Assembly (NCBI GenBank): GCA_002311855.1
Contig: DCAB01000002.1
Span: 1 to 42,674, forward strand
Direction of reading: 5' to 3'
Source: Candidatus Dadabacteria bacterium UBA1144
Lineage (GTDB): Bacteria > Desulfobacterota_D > UBA1144
Length of the DNA stretch: 42,674 bases
The notes beneath the pieces are model-generated. The model was not told where the DNA came from and made no database searches. It saw nothing but the letters and a program-made list of their open reading frames with translations. Every line of letters begins with the position of its first letter. Within the stretch, counting starts at the first letter, position 1. Below are positions 25,506-34,658 of this stretch, piece after piece. Position numbers and translations under genes: made by a program.

Positions 25506-26813
25506 ATGAGTTTTCAAATAGATGATTTAAGTAAAACAGAAAAAAATGCAAAATTTAACATCGATAAATCAGAAGTTTTAAAGAGTTATACTGAGATAGT
25601 TAAACTTTTCCAGAAAGATGCCGACCTGAAAGGCTTTAGAAAAGGCAAAGTCCCAGAAAATGTTATTGAATCAATTTATTCAAATCAAATTAAAGAAGAA
25701 CTAAAAGCAAGACTAATAAATCTCAATATCAGAAAGTTAGGGTTGGAAAAGAAAATTAATATAGTCAAAACAAAAAATTTGGAGCACGAAGATTTAGATA
25801 AGAACTCAGATTTTAAATTTTCTTTAAATTTTGAATTTATCCCAGAAATAAAACTTTCAAAATATGATTCATTGGTAGTCGAGAAAGAAATATTCTCTGT
25901 AAAAAAGAAAGATATTGATGATGCAATCAGTAATCTCTTGGTTAATTTTGCCTCCAATGAAGAAATCAAAAATAGAAAGAAAGTAAATAAAAAAGATATC
26001 TTGAGTATCAATTTCTCAGGCGAGTTAAATGGAGCTTCTATCAAAGATTTAACAAAAGAAGATGCAACGGTTGAAATAGGAAATGGATCACTCATCCCAG
26101 AAATAGAGACCCAATTAAGCGACATGAAAATAGGAGAAGAAAAAGTTTTTGATGTTGATTACCCCAAAGGTTTTCCTATTAAAGAAGCGGCTGGAAATAA
26201 AATAAAATGCAAAATTGTGGTTAATAAAATATTTAAGAGAATTATTCCTAAACTTACCGATGAATTTTTAAAAAAAATTGGTTTTGATTCCAAAAAAAAA
26301 TTAAGAGAAAGAATTTCAGAAGACATTAGTAGGTCATATGTTACAAAATCAGAAAGCACCCTCAGGAAGAATATAGGCGATAAATTGATATCCAAAAATA
26401 GTTTTGATTTTCCCAGTTCATTTATCGAAGATGAGGAAAAAAGATTATCTAATGAATATATCAATAGAATGAATCAACAAGGTATAAAAATTGATCAAAT
26501 TGATGAGAAAACAAAATTAGTTATTGCTGAATCTGCAAATAGAAACATTAAATTAGCACTTATTTTTGCAGAAATCGCCAGACTAGAAGGCATGTCCGTT
26601 ACCGATGGGGAAATTGAAAAAGTTTTGATTTCAATGGCTAATGACCAAAAAGTCGCAATTAATAAGATTAAAAAATATTATAAAGAAAATAATTTACTTG
26701 ATGATGTACGAGTTAGAATCACCGATGAAAAAGTTGTCCAGTTTTTAATCTCAAAAGCAAAAATAAAAGAAATTAAATCTAAAGATGTCAAAAAAGTTAA
26801 GCGGTCTCCTTAA
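25506..26813 (+). CDS. tig: Trigger factor
   Basis: Ribosome-bound chaperone and peptidyl-prolyl isomerase. The 435-aa chain has the N-terminal ribosome-binding domain with the FRKGKVPENVI signature (GFRKGKVP, residues about 42-49), the FKBP-like middle domain, and a long Lys-rich helical C-terminus. GGAG lies 8 bases before the ATG. It follows tRNA-Leu closely and heads the tig-clpP-clpX-lon block. Confidence 0.95.
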   Translation: MSFQIDDLSKTEKNAKFNIDKSEVLKSYTEIVKLFQKDADLKGFRKGKVPENVIESIYSNQIKEELKARLINLNIRKLGLEKKINIVKTKNLEHEDLDKNSDFKFSLNFEFIPEIKLSKYDSLVVEKEIFSVKKKDIDDAISNLLVNFASNEEIKNRKKVNKKDILSINFSGELNGASIKDLTKEDATVEIGNGSLIPEIETQLSDMKIGEEKVFDVDYPKGFPIKEAAGNKIKCKIVVNKIFKRIIPKLTDEFLKKIGFDSKKKLRERISEDISRSYVTKSESTLRKNIGDKLISKNSFDFPSSFIEDEEKRLSNEYINRMNQQGIKIDQIDEKTKLVIAESANRNIKLALIFAEIARLEGMSVTDGEIEKVLISMANDQKVAINKIKKYYKENNLLDDVRVRITDEKVVQFLISKAKIKEIKSKDVKKVKRSP

Positions 26814-26842
26814 TTGACTATAAATATTGATTAAATTACAAT
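26814..26842 (+). promoter_or_regulatory. Strong promoter of clpP, predicting a leaderless mRNA
   Basis: TTGACT (26814-26819), 17 bases, then TACAAT (26837-26842). Six bases separate the -10 box from the ATG at 26849, so transcription should start at or within a base of the start codon. TTGACT overlaps the end of tig. No heat-shock CIRCE element is seen. Confidence 0.65.
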
Positions 26843-26848
26843 CAAAAT

Positions 26849-27445
26849 ATGTCTTATTTTGTTCCTATGGTTGTTGAACAGAGCTCTCGAGGTGAGAGAG
26901 CATATGATATTTATTCGAGATTACTCAACGAGAGAATAATTTTTATTGGTGGAGCCATTGACGATAATTTAGCTAATGTAGTTGTAGCACAATTATTATT
27001 CATTGAATCAGTTGATAGCAAAAAGGATATTAATTTATATATAAATTCTCCAGGTGGTAGTGTGACGGCTGGATTAGCAATCTATGATGCGATTCAATAC
27101 GTGGAACCTGATGTATCAACCCTATGTTTTGGTTTGGCGGGCAGCATGGCCGCAGTTTTGTTAGCAAGTGGCACTGATGGAAAAAGGAACTCGCTACCCA
27201 ACTCGACTATAATGCTTCATTCTGTTGGTGCTGAGCTAGGTGGACAATTCCACGATTTAGAAAACGAAATGAAAGAAACAAAAAGAAAACAGCAAATACT
27301 AGCCAAAATTCTCGAAAAACATGTAAACAAGGATGTAGATCAAATCAATTCTGATATACAAAGAAATTTTTACCAAACTGCCGAGGAAGCTTTGCAATAC
27401 GGAATCATCGATAATATCATTTCTAAAAAGGAGAAAGTGGGTTAA
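26849..27445 (+). CDS. clpP: ATP-dependent Clp protease, proteolytic subunit
   Basis: Barrel-forming serine protease working with ClpX. Nucleophile Ser99 sits in LAGSMAAV and His124 in MLHSVGAELGGQ, but the family HQP text is changed to HSV. The third triad residue, normally Asp in the RDFYMSAEEA segment, is Asn173 here (QRNFYQTAEEA). A Ser-His-Asn triad is known in Listeria ClpP1, which has weak activity alone. Length (198 aa) and fold motifs are otherwise normal. It overlaps clpX by one base. Confidence 0.95.
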   Translation: MSYFVPMVVEQSSRGERAYDIYSRLLNERIIFIGGAIDDNLANVVVAQLLFIESVDSKKDINLYINSPGGSVTAGLAIYDAIQYVEPDVSTLCFGLAGSMAAVLLASGTDGKRNSLPNSTIMLHSVGAELGGQFHDLENEMKETKRKQQILAKILEKHVNKDVDQINSDIQRNFYQTAEEALQYGIIDNIISKKEKVG

Positions 27446-28722
27446 TGCCATCAGCTAAAGATAATTTACATTGTTCTTTCTGTGGAAAAGGCCAAAAAGA
27501 AGTCAAGAAACTTATAGCTGGTCCTACAGTCTATATTTGTAATGAATGTGTTGATTTATGTAATGAAATTATCGAGGATGAAGATGTACAGCAGATTGAT
27601 AAGAAAGAAATAGATGATATCCCGCGACCTCAAGAAATCAAAATGCATCTAGATTCATATGTAATAGGTCAAGAGGAAGCTAAAAAGTATTTATCTGTTG
27701 CCGTTTATAATCATTACAAACGAATAAGTTTTGAAGCTTTGTCTAAAAAAGGAAGTGACAATTCTAAAGACGTTGAAATTCAGAAAAGCAATGTCATGCT
27801 GATTGGATCTACAGGATCCGGAAAAACTTTATTGGCTCAAACTCTGGCAAAATTTCTCGATGTACCTTTCGCGATAGTTGATGCTACATGTTATACCGAA
27901 GCGGGTTATGTTGGAGAGGATGTTGAAAATATGCTTGTTAGTTTACTACAATCTGCCAATTTTGATGTGAAGAATGCTGAAAAAGGAATAGTCTATATTG
28001 ATGAAATTGATAAAATTGCAAGAAAAACAGGAGATAGTCCTTCGATAACAAGGGATGTATCTGGCGAAGGAGTACAGCAAGCTCTATTAAAAATAATAGA
28101 GGGTTCTATTGTGAATGTACCTCCTAAAGGTGGAAGGAAACACCCTCAACAAGAATTCATTCCTTTAAACACTAATGACATTTTATTTATTCTTGGCGGC
28201 TCGTTCAATGGTTTGGATAAGATTATTCAGGAAAGAATAGGAAAGAATACAATTGGCTTTGGTCGAAACGAAGGCAAGACGGTAAAAGATTTAAATTTGG
28301 ATGAATGCTTTGATTCTATACATTCTGAAGATCTCGTACAATTTGGTTTTATACCCGAGTTTATTGGAAGGATTCCGGTTGTAACGGCCTTAAGCAAACT
28401 AGACGAAGAAGCTTTAATACGAATTCTAGTGGAGCCTAAAAATGCTCTTGTTAAACAATATCAAAAACTGATGAAAATCAATGACAGGGTTTCTTTAGAG
28501 TTTACTAAAGATTCATTAGCAGCAATTGCTAAAGAGGCCATAAAAAGAAATACGGGTGCAAGAGGACTAAGGTCGATTATTGAAAAATCAATTCTAGAAT
28601 TAATTTATGAGATACCCTCCATGAATGGACTTAAGAAATGTCTTATTACCGAAGAGGTGATTATGGAAGGGAAGCAACCACTTTTAACTTTCGAAAATGA
28701 GGCAAAATCAGTTTCAGGTTAA
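27445..28722 (+). CDS. clpX: Clp protease ATP-binding subunit ClpX
   Basis: AAA+ unfoldase delivering substrates to ClpP. The N-terminal zinc domain has Cys10, Cys13, Cys32 and Cys35; Walker A is GSTGSGKT (121-128), Walker B IVYIDEIDKIA, and the sensor-2 helix is NTGARGLRSIIE. The IGF-type loop that docks on ClpP is visible as NTIGFGRNEG. At 425 aa it is a normal length. It overlaps clpP by one base and should be cotranscribed. Confidence 0.97.
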   Translation: MPSAKDNLHCSFCGKGQKEVKKLIAGPTVYICNECVDLCNEIIEDEDVQQIDKKEIDDIPRPQEIKMHLDSYVIGQEEAKKYLSVAVYNHYKRISFEALSKKGSDNSKDVEIQKSNVMLIGSTGSGKTLLAQTLAKFLDVPFAIVDATCYTEAGYVGEDVENMLVSLLQSANFDVKNAEKGIVYIDEIDKIARKTGDSPSITRDVSGEGVQQALLKIIEGSIVNVPPKGGRKHPQQEFIPLNTNDILFILGGSFNGLDKIIQERIGKNTIGFGRNEGKTVKDLNLDECFDSIHSEDLVQFGFIPEFIGRIPVVTALSKLDEEALIRILVEPKNALVKQYQKLMKINDRVSLEFTKDSLAAIAKEAIKRNTGARGLRSIIEKSILELIYEIPSMNGLKKCLITEEVIMEGKQPLLTFENEAKSVSG

Positions 28723-28841
28723 AAAAACTAGTAAAACCTTGGTATTTTTTCTAATTTTTGGTCTTTTTTTATCAATTTCTCTTGCATAACTTGATTTAGT
28801 GGTTAAATTCATGATATAGGAAGATAATGGAGGATTGATTA

Positions 28842-31244
28842 ATGAGTGACCCTTATAGTATCCCACTATTACCATTAAGAGACGTTGTAATCTTCCCCCA
28901 CATGGTTGCACCACTATTCGTTGGTAGAGAAAAATCCATAAGAGCGCTAGAAGAGGCAATGAAAAATGATAAGAAAATTATTTTATCAGCTCAAAAAGAT
29001 GCGAAAACAAATAACCCGGGTCCTGAAGATATCTATTCTATTGGAACCGTGGGCAATATTGTTCAAATGCTTAGACTTCCCGATGGAACGGTCAAGGTCC
29101 TTGTCGAGGGTGGGAATAGAGTACAGTTGAAGAATTTTGGTGATGAGAATAAATTTTTTAACGTTGAAGTTAAAGATTTAACTGAAAAAAATACTTCAGG
29201 TGCAGAGACTAATGCAATGATGAGAACCCTAATTGAAGCCTTTGAGGAATATGCGAAACTTAACAAAAAAATTCCTACAGAGACACTTGTTACGGTTTCG
29301 TCCATAGAAGATTCTAGCAAACTTGCGGATACTATTGCTTCTCACTTAAATTTTAAGCTTGCTGACAAACAAGAAATCTTAGAATGCCTTGATTCCTCTA
29401 AAAGACTTGAAATGTTATATGGAAAAATTCAATCAGAATTAGAAATCCTACAGGTTGAGAAGAAAATAAGAAATAGAGTAAAAAAACAAATGGAAAAGGC
29501 TCAGAAAGAATATTATCTAACTGAGCAAATGAAAGCGATTCAAAATGAATTAGGAGATAAAGATGATCTCAAAAGTGAAGTTCTCGAATTTGAGGAGCAA
29601 CTAAAAAGCAAAGATATTCCAGAAGATATTACAAAAACAATAGAGAAAGAAATAAAGAAATTAAAGAGTATGTCGTCCATGTCAGCGGAGGCGACTGTCG
29701 TGAGAAATTATATTGACTGGTTGGTTACTCTACCGTGGAATTCGGATATGACCGAGGATGAAATATCTCTTGATAAAGCTCAAAAAATTCTGGATGAAGA
29801 TCACTTTGGTCTTGAAAAACCCAAGGAAAGAATCACCGAATTTCTTGCCGTAAGGGCTTTAACATCTAAACAAAAGGGACCCATTTTGTGTTTTGTCGGA
29901 CCACCAGGAGTTGGTAAGACGTCCCTTGCTAAGTCCGTAGCAAGAGCAATGGGAAGAAAGTTTGTCAGAATGTCTCTTGGTGGTATAAGAGACGAAGCTG
30001 AAATTAGAGGCCATAGAAGGACCTATATAGGAGCTTTGCCCGGAAAAATTATACAAGGTATGAAAAAAGCTGGCTCAAAAAATCCAGTCTTCTTATTGGA
30101 CGAAGTTGATAAAATAGGGACAGATTTTAGAGGTGATCCTTCATCTGCTTTATTAGAGGCGTTAGACCCGGAACAAAATATAACTTTTAATGATCATTAT
30201 TTAGAAGTGGACTATGACCTATCACAGGTTTTATTTATAACTACTGCTAACGTATTACACACCATACCTTGGGCCTTACAAGATAGGATGGAGATAATAA
30301 AACTATCAGGTTATACCGAACTTGAGAAAAATAAGATTGCTGGACAATATTTAATTCCAAAACAACTTGAAAATAATGGATTAACCAAATCTAATGCTAG
30401 ATTTTCCGACAAAGCATTAAATTTAGTAATTCAAAGATATACTCGTGAGGCGGGTGTTAGAACACTAGAAAGAGAAATAGGAACAATATTTAGAAAGACT
30501 GCAAAAGAAGTCGTTAAAAATGGAAAAGATTTTTCATCAAATATTACTCCGAAACTTGTACAGAAATTTCTGGGTGTCCCTAAATTTAAACATGGAGAGA
30601 TTGAGGAAAAAAACCAAATCGGAGTGTCTACTGGGCTAGCTTGGACTGAGGTTGGTGGAGAACTACTTAATGTTGAAGTATCGATTGTTCCGGGGAAAGG
30701 AACTTTTACTGTTACCGGTAAGCTTGGCGAAGTAATGCAAGAATCTACTAGGGCAGCGATGAGTTACGTGAGATCAAGAGCAAAAAGACTTGGTCTAGAT
30801 AGAAGTTTCTATCAAAAAATAGATATTCACGTTCACGTTCCTGAAGGTGCGCAACCAAAGGATGGGCCTTCTGCTGGCATTGCAATGGCTACAGCAATTC
30901 TTTCTGCTCTGATACAAAAAGAAGTTAGAAGAGATTTGGCTATGACTGGAGAAATAACTTTAAGAGGTAGAGTGCTTCCAATAGGAGGTCTTAAGGAAAA
31001 AATTCTAGCTGCGCACCGTGGTGGCGTAAAAGTTGTTCTTATTCCAAAGGACAATGAAAAAGATTTGAATGATATACCAAAAGAAGTATTAAAAAGTGTA
31101 GAAATTATCTCGGTTGATCATATGGATGAAGTTATTCCACATTCAATCCTATCTGACCAACCAATACTTGAAGATTTGGTTGTACCAGATTTACCTGTAA
31201 AAGTTGATGTGCCAGAATCGGAGAAGCCGATTAACTTATCTTGA
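28842..31244 (+). CDS. lon: ATP-dependent protease Lon
   Basis: Self-contained AAA+ serine protease. The 800-aa chain has an N-terminal LAN domain (PLLPLRDVVIFP), a coiled-coil, Walker A GPPGVGKTS (353-361), and a protease domain with catalytic Ser677 in KDGPSAGIA and Lys near 720 in GGLKEKIL. GGAGG lies 8 bases before the ATG. The 119-base gap after clpX has TTGATT and TATAGG about 18 bases apart as a weak promoter, so lon may be controlled separately. Its stop codon overlaps the -35 box of the tRNA promoter. Confidence 0.97.
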   Translation: MSDPYSIPLLPLRDVVIFPHMVAPLFVGREKSIRALEEAMKNDKKIILSAQKDAKTNNPGPEDIYSIGTVGNIVQMLRLPDGTVKVLVEGGNRVQLKNFGDENKFFNVEVKDLTEKNTSGAETNAMMRTLIEAFEEYAKLNKKIPTETLVTVSSIEDSSKLADTIASHLNFKLADKQEILECLDSSKRLEMLYGKIQSELEILQVEKKIRNRVKKQMEKAQKEYYLTEQMKAIQNELGDKDDLKSEVLEFEEQLKSKDIPEDITKTIEKEIKKLKSMSSMSAEATVVRNYIDWLVTLPWNSDMTEDEISLDKAQKILDEDHFGLEKPKERITEFLAVRALTSKQKGPILCFVGPPGVGKTSLAKSVARAMGRKFVRMSLGGIRDEAEIRGHRRTYIGALPGKIIQGMKKAGSKNPVFLLDEVDKIGTDFRGDPSSALLEALDPEQNITFNDHYLEVDYDLSQVLFITTANVLHTIPWALQDRMEIIKLSGYTELEKNKIAGQYLIPKQLENNGLTKSNARFSDKALNLVIQRYTREAGVRTLEREIGTIFRKTAKEVVKNGKDFSSNITPKLVQKFLGVPKFKHGEIEEKNQIGVSTGLAWTEVGGELLNVEVSIVPGKGTFTVTGKLGEVMQESTRAAMSYVRSRAKRLGLDRSFYQKIDIHVHVPEGAQPKDGPSAGIAMATAILSALIQKEVRRDLAMTGEITLRGRVLPIGGLKEKILAAHRGGVKVVLIPKDNEKDLNDIPKEVLKSVEIISVDHMDEVIPHSILSDQPILEDLVVPDLPVKVDVPESEKPINLS

Positions 31245-31268
31245 CATTTACTACTCCCAATATAGTAT
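31241..31268 (+). promoter_or_regulatory. Promoter of the tRNA-Val/tRNA-Asp unit
   Basis: TTGACA (31241-31246), 16 bases, TAGTAT (31263-31268); tRNA-Val starts 12 bases later. The -35 box includes the lon stop codon. Confidence 0.6.
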
Positions 31269-31280
31269 AGAAATCTATTC

Positions 31281-31352
31281 GGGCGCTTAGCTCAGCGGGA
31301 GAGCGCTTCCCTTACAAGGAAGATGTCACAGGTTCAAATCCTGTAGCGCCTA
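31281..31352 (+). tRNA. tRNA-Val (anticodon UAC)
   Basis: A 72-base cloverleaf with acceptor GGGCGCT/AGCGCCT (G-T first pair), D-stem GCTC/GAGC, anticodon stem CTTCC/GGAAG with loop CTTACAA (anticodon TAC), T-arm ACAGG-TTCAAAT-CCTGT, discriminator A. No CCA encoded. Confidence 0.96.
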
Positions 31353-31355
31353 TTA

Positions 31356-31429
31356 GGGGTCGTAGTTCAGCTGGTTAGAACGCTGGCCTGTCACGCCAGA
31401 GGTCGCGGGTTCGAACCCCGTCGGCCCCG
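31356..31429 (+). tRNA. tRNA-Asp (anticodon GUC)
   Basis: A 74-base cloverleaf with acceptor GGGGTCG/CGGCCCC, anticodon stem CTGGC/GCCAG with loop CTGTCAC (anticodon GTC), T-loop TTCGAAC, discriminator G. Three bases after tRNA-Val and 7 bases before the DUF4301 ATG. No CCA encoded. Confidence 0.96.
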
Positions 31430-31436
31430 AGGGATT

Positions 31437-32879
31437 ATGACAAAAAATCTCAATAAAAATGACTTAGATCTTCTTTCTTCTATAGGAATCAGTAGACCAG
31501 AAATTGATTCACAGGTCGAATTTATTAATTCCAACAAAAAAGAGAAAATATTCACTCTATCAAGACCCTGTCTGACAAACGACGGAATACTTTCATCTGA
31601 TGAAATTAACAATATGGGTCCCATAGATGACATGGATATGGATAGTATTTCAAGATTTATACCTGCATCAGGATCTTCAACTAGGATGTTCGATTTTAAT
31701 AATGTAAATGATACTTTCTTCAATGATATCAAATTTCTTCCTCTCTTCAGTCTTGTGAGTTCTTATTGCAAGATTAAAGATGTTGATTTAAGTCAGATAC
31801 TTATCGAGAAAGACCTGGAGCAACTTAAAGATATTCTTCTGTCAGAGAAAAAAATGAACCTTGGAAATTTCCCTAAAGCTATGTTGCCATTTCATTTGTT
31901 AAACGACATTGTGGTTACACCGATGGAAGAAATTATCTTTTATTCATTAGGTGACATAATTAATTCTAGTTTGTTTTTTACAGTTCAAAAAGCAGACGAA
32001 GAAGCGATATTAAAAACATTAAAGAATTCTATCCTATTGAAAGATATCAATTTCGAGGATTTTGTGAAATTCTCTTACCAAGATTCATCTACTAATAGCT
32101 TATGCTTTGATACAAATAATGATATTGTTCGAAATGATAATGGAGATATTCATACTCATCCTTCTGGCCACGGCGCACTTTTAAGTAATCTTAATCAGGT
32201 TGGATCCGATTATGTTTTTATCAATAATATTGACAATATATCACCTAAAACGAGATTGTTAAGATACGAAATTTCGAAAATACTTTATAATGTTGCTGCT
32301 AATACAAAGAAAAAGTTTGATATGATTCTCAAAACCTTTATTGAGAGAAACTATGCTCTTTTGCGCCCTTCGATTGATTCAATTATAGGTTCAATGCCTG
32401 GAAAAATTAAGGAAGAAACAATTGAAAAAAAAGTGGACATTATAATTGACATGCTAAACAAGCCCATAAGGGTCTGTGGTGTGGTACAAGATGAAGATTC
32501 CAAGGGCGGTAAACCGTTCTGGGTTTTTGATGGAAATTCGGAATCGGTGCAAATAGTTGAAGAATTTCAAGTAAATATGAAAGATAGAAATCAAAAAGCT
32601 ATATGGAAATCTGGTGTGTATTTCAATCCAGTTGAAATGATTTGTTCACTTAAGGATTTCAGGGGAATCAAGTTTGATTTGTTTGAGTTTGCAGAGAATT
32701 CTCTTAAAATGAAAGTTGAAAAAAATATTTTTGGTAAAAAATCTACTTTTATTGAGAGACCTGGCTTATGGAATGGATGCATGCATTACTGGCATACAAC
32801 TTTTGTCGAAATTCCCAAAGCTTGCTTTACACCGGTTAAAAATTTTGGAGATTTATTTTTGCCCATTCATCGGACATAA
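31437..32879 (+). CDS. DUF4301 protein, nucleotidyltransferase-like
   Basis: The 480-aa protein carries the DUF4301 signature RFIPASGSSTRMF (73-85), which resembles the GxGTRM sugar-nucleotide transferase loop, and near the C-terminus KGGKPFWVFDG and the FNPVEMICSLKDF segment. I know the family mainly from Bacteroidetes, where its function is not established. There is no membrane span or signal peptide. It sits between tRNA-Asp (7 bases upstream) and tRNA-Ser (34 bases downstream), so it probably rides on the tRNA transcript; transfer into a tRNA cluster is possible. Confidence 0.85.
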   Translation: MTKNLNKNDLDLLSSIGISRPEIDSQVEFINSNKKEKIFTLSRPCLTNDGILSSDEINNMGPIDDMDMDSISRFIPASGSSTRMFDFNNVNDTFFNDIKFLPLFSLVSSYCKIKDVDLSQILIEKDLEQLKDILLSEKKMNLGNFPKAMLPFHLLNDIVVTPMEEIIFYSLGDIINSSLFFTVQKADEEAILKTLKNSILLKDINFEDFVKFSYQDSSTNSLCFDTNNDIVRNDNGDIHTHPSGHGALLSNLNQVGSDYVFINNIDNISPKTRLLRYEISKILYNVAANTKKKFDMILKTFIERNYALLRPSIDSIIGSMPGKIKEETIEKKVDIIIDMLNKPIRVCGVVQDEDSKGGKPFWVFDGNSESVQIVEEFQVNMKDRNQKAIWKSGVYFNPVEMICSLKDFRGIKFDLFEFAENSLKMKVEKNIFGKKSTFIERPGLWNGCMHYWHTTFVEIPKACFTPVKNFGDLFLPIHRT

Positions 32880-32913
32880 TTTAGTAATAATTGTGCTATC
32901 ATTTCAATCTTTT

Positions 32914-33003
<90 letters not shown>

Positions 33004-33011
33004 ATTAGTAC

Positions 33012-33086
33012 GCGCCTGTAGCTCAGTTGGATTAGAGTGCCAGATTACGGATCTGGAGGTCGAGGGTTCGAATCCTTCCAGGCGCG
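33012..33086 (+). tRNA. tRNA-Arg (anticodon ACG)
   Basis: A 75-base cloverleaf: acceptor GCGCCTG/CAGGCGC, anticodon stem CCAGA/TCTGG with loop TTACGGA (anticodon ACG, so inosine-34 by TadA is expected), T-loop TTCGAAT, discriminator G. Eight bases after tRNA-Ser. No CCA encoded. Confidence 0.96.
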
Positions 33087-33124
33087 CAATTAAGAACACA
33101 GGAATGCGAGCAGGGAGAAGAAAA

Positions 33125-34261
33125 ATGGGTTTAATTTACGATTCTATTGTTATTGGGCTAGGGGCACATGGTAGCTCTGCGCTTTATCACTTATCTAAGA
33201 CAGGAAAAAAAGTTCTAGGTATAGAAAACTTTTCTATTGGACACGATAAAGGTTCTTCCCATGGTGAATCACGTATGATTCGTTTTTCGTATTCAAATGG
33301 GGAGCATTACGTTCCTATGCTTTTAAGATCAAAAGAAATATGGAAAGAAATTGAAATTGAAAGCAAAGAATCTCTGTTGTTTCAAAAAGGAGCTTTATTT
33401 GTAGGGTCGGAGCACCATCCTACATTAATTGATGCAAAAAAATCTGCTGATAAACATGATCTTGAATATGACATATTGTCTCCAACGGAAGTAAAAAAAC
33501 TTTATCCTCAATTTGTTATCGACAAGAACTCTATAGGTTTTCTTGATAAAACTGCTGGATATCTTTTGTCAGAAGCATGTATTCGTTCATTCATTAATCT
33601 TGCAGATAGAAATGGTGCAGAAATAGTATTTAATACCCCTGTTGTTTCGATTAAGCCTATGAATAATAAAGTCATAGTTCGGACTAATAACCAACGCTAT
33701 GAAGCTGAGAAAGTAATTTTAACTGTGGGGGCATATATAAATGAATTATTTCCTGACTTCTCGAACCATTTGGATTTATGGCGTTTGGTTGCTGGTTGGT
33801 TCAAGCCTGATAATCTGAGTTTTTATAGTCCAGAAAATTTTCCAAGTTTTGTCTTAATTGAAGAAGAACATTACTCTTATGGATTTCCCAGCATTGAGAT
33901 TCCAGGAGTTAAGATTGGATTCAGTGTGAGCAAGGCTCAAAATTTAAATTCTACGAAAGAAATGAATAGAGAAATTGAAGATGATGATATAGCTTTATTG
34001 CGTTACTGGTTAGAGAAATATTTACCGGGTGCTAATGGAGATATTGTTAGAATCGGAACTTGTTTTGCAATGAGTACTCCTGATCGTAATTTTATAATCG
34101 GTCCTCATCCAGAACATCCAAATATCATACTCGGCCATGCCTGTTCGGGCCATGGTTTTAAAATGTCGTCCGTCATAGGAGAGATATTGGCAGATTTATC
34201 ACAAGATAGAAAAATCAAATTTGATTTAAGTCCTCACGACCCAAGACGTTTTTTTAAGTAA
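33125..34261 (+). CDS. Sarcosine oxidase / N-methyltryptophan oxidase-like flavoenzyme
   Basis: Monomeric FAD-dependent amine oxidase of the MSOX/SolA group. A Rossmann loop GLGAHGSS lies near the start, then SSHGESRMIR, and Cys313 in RIGTCFAMSTPD aligns with the cysteine that binds FAD covalently in this family; the C-terminal GHACSGHGFKMS flavin loop is intact. I place the start at 33125, where GGGAGAAG precedes the ATG, rather than the in-frame ATG at 33104. It follows tRNA-Arg and ends one base before the stop of the truncated trmH. The substrate (sarcosine, N-methyl amino acid or other) is unknown. Confidence 0.88.
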   Translation: MGLIYDSIVIGLGAHGSSALYHLSKTGKKVLGIENFSIGHDKGSSHGESRMIRFSYSNGEHYVPMLLRSKEIWKEIEIESKESLLFQKGALFVGSEHHPTLIDAKKSADKHDLEYDILSPTEVKKLYPQFVIDKNSIGFLDKTAGYLLSEACIRSFINLADRNGAEIVFNTPVVSIKPMNNKVIVRTNNQRYEAEKVILTVGAYINELFPDFSNHLDLWRLVAGWFKPDNLSFYSPENFPSFVLIEEEHYSYGFPSIEIPGVKIGFSVSKAQNLNSTKEMNREIEDDDIALLRYWLEKYLPGANGDIVRIGTCFAMSTPDRNFIIGPHPEHPNIILGHACSGHGFKMSSVIGEILADLSQDRKIKFDLSPHDPRRFFK

Positions 34262-34262
34262 T

Positions 34263-34607
34263 TTATTTCATTAAGTTTTTAATTATTACTTTTGAATTTT
34301 TAATAGATTTTTTATACCAATCCAATCTTAACTGATTTTTGTCTTTTATGTATAAATCAACCCACTTTTCAGGACCTAAAGATATCCCTTTAGATAAATC
34401 AATTTTATTATTATCTTGAAACACATGCACGTCTTGAATTCCTAAATTATCACAAGTTCTTAATACAGCACTTATATTATGTCTTTGGTAAATATCGTCT
34501 AATAGCACAATAATTCCCTTAACCGTGCTGGAAAGAACATGTTCAATCTTTTTCTTTCTATCTTCTGTTACGAACTTGGCCAAATCCTCTAATTTTAAAT
34601 GTTTCAT
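34263..34607 (-). pseudogene. Truncated TrmH-like tRNA methyltransferase
   Basis: The 114-aa frame opens like a SpoU/TrmH 2'-O-methyltransferase: TEDRKKKIEHVLSS, then motif 1 as RHNISAVLRTCDNLGI, and SLGPEKWVDLY. The protein then stops. The C-terminal half with motifs 2 and 3, which form the SAM-binding trefoil knot, is missing; the family is usually about 190-230 aa. Downstream of the stop is the convergent oxidase gene, only one base away, so the lost part has been replaced. Without the knot it should not methylate tRNA. It is divergent from trpS. Confidence 0.75.
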
Positions 34608-34658
34608 TGATTACTTTCTTATTAAAAATCCTAAGATATCATATTAAATTATAAATTT

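Noticed and set aside
25685..26125. 146-codon minus-strand frame inside tig
   Set aside because: Ser/Phe/Leu-rich complement of a Lys/Glu-rich coding region; a typical shadow.
28723..28841. Rho-independent terminator between clpX and lon
   Set aside because: T-runs are present, but the only hairpin found is very weak.
26814..28841. CIRCE or other heat-shock operator near clpP or lon
   Set aside because: No TTAGCACTC-N9-GAGTGCTAA-like repeat was found.
31391..31732. 113-codon minus-strand frame over tRNA-Asp and the DUF4301 start
   Set aside because: Its C-terminus is the reverse reading of a tRNA (RRGSNPRPLA type), a well-known annotation artefact.
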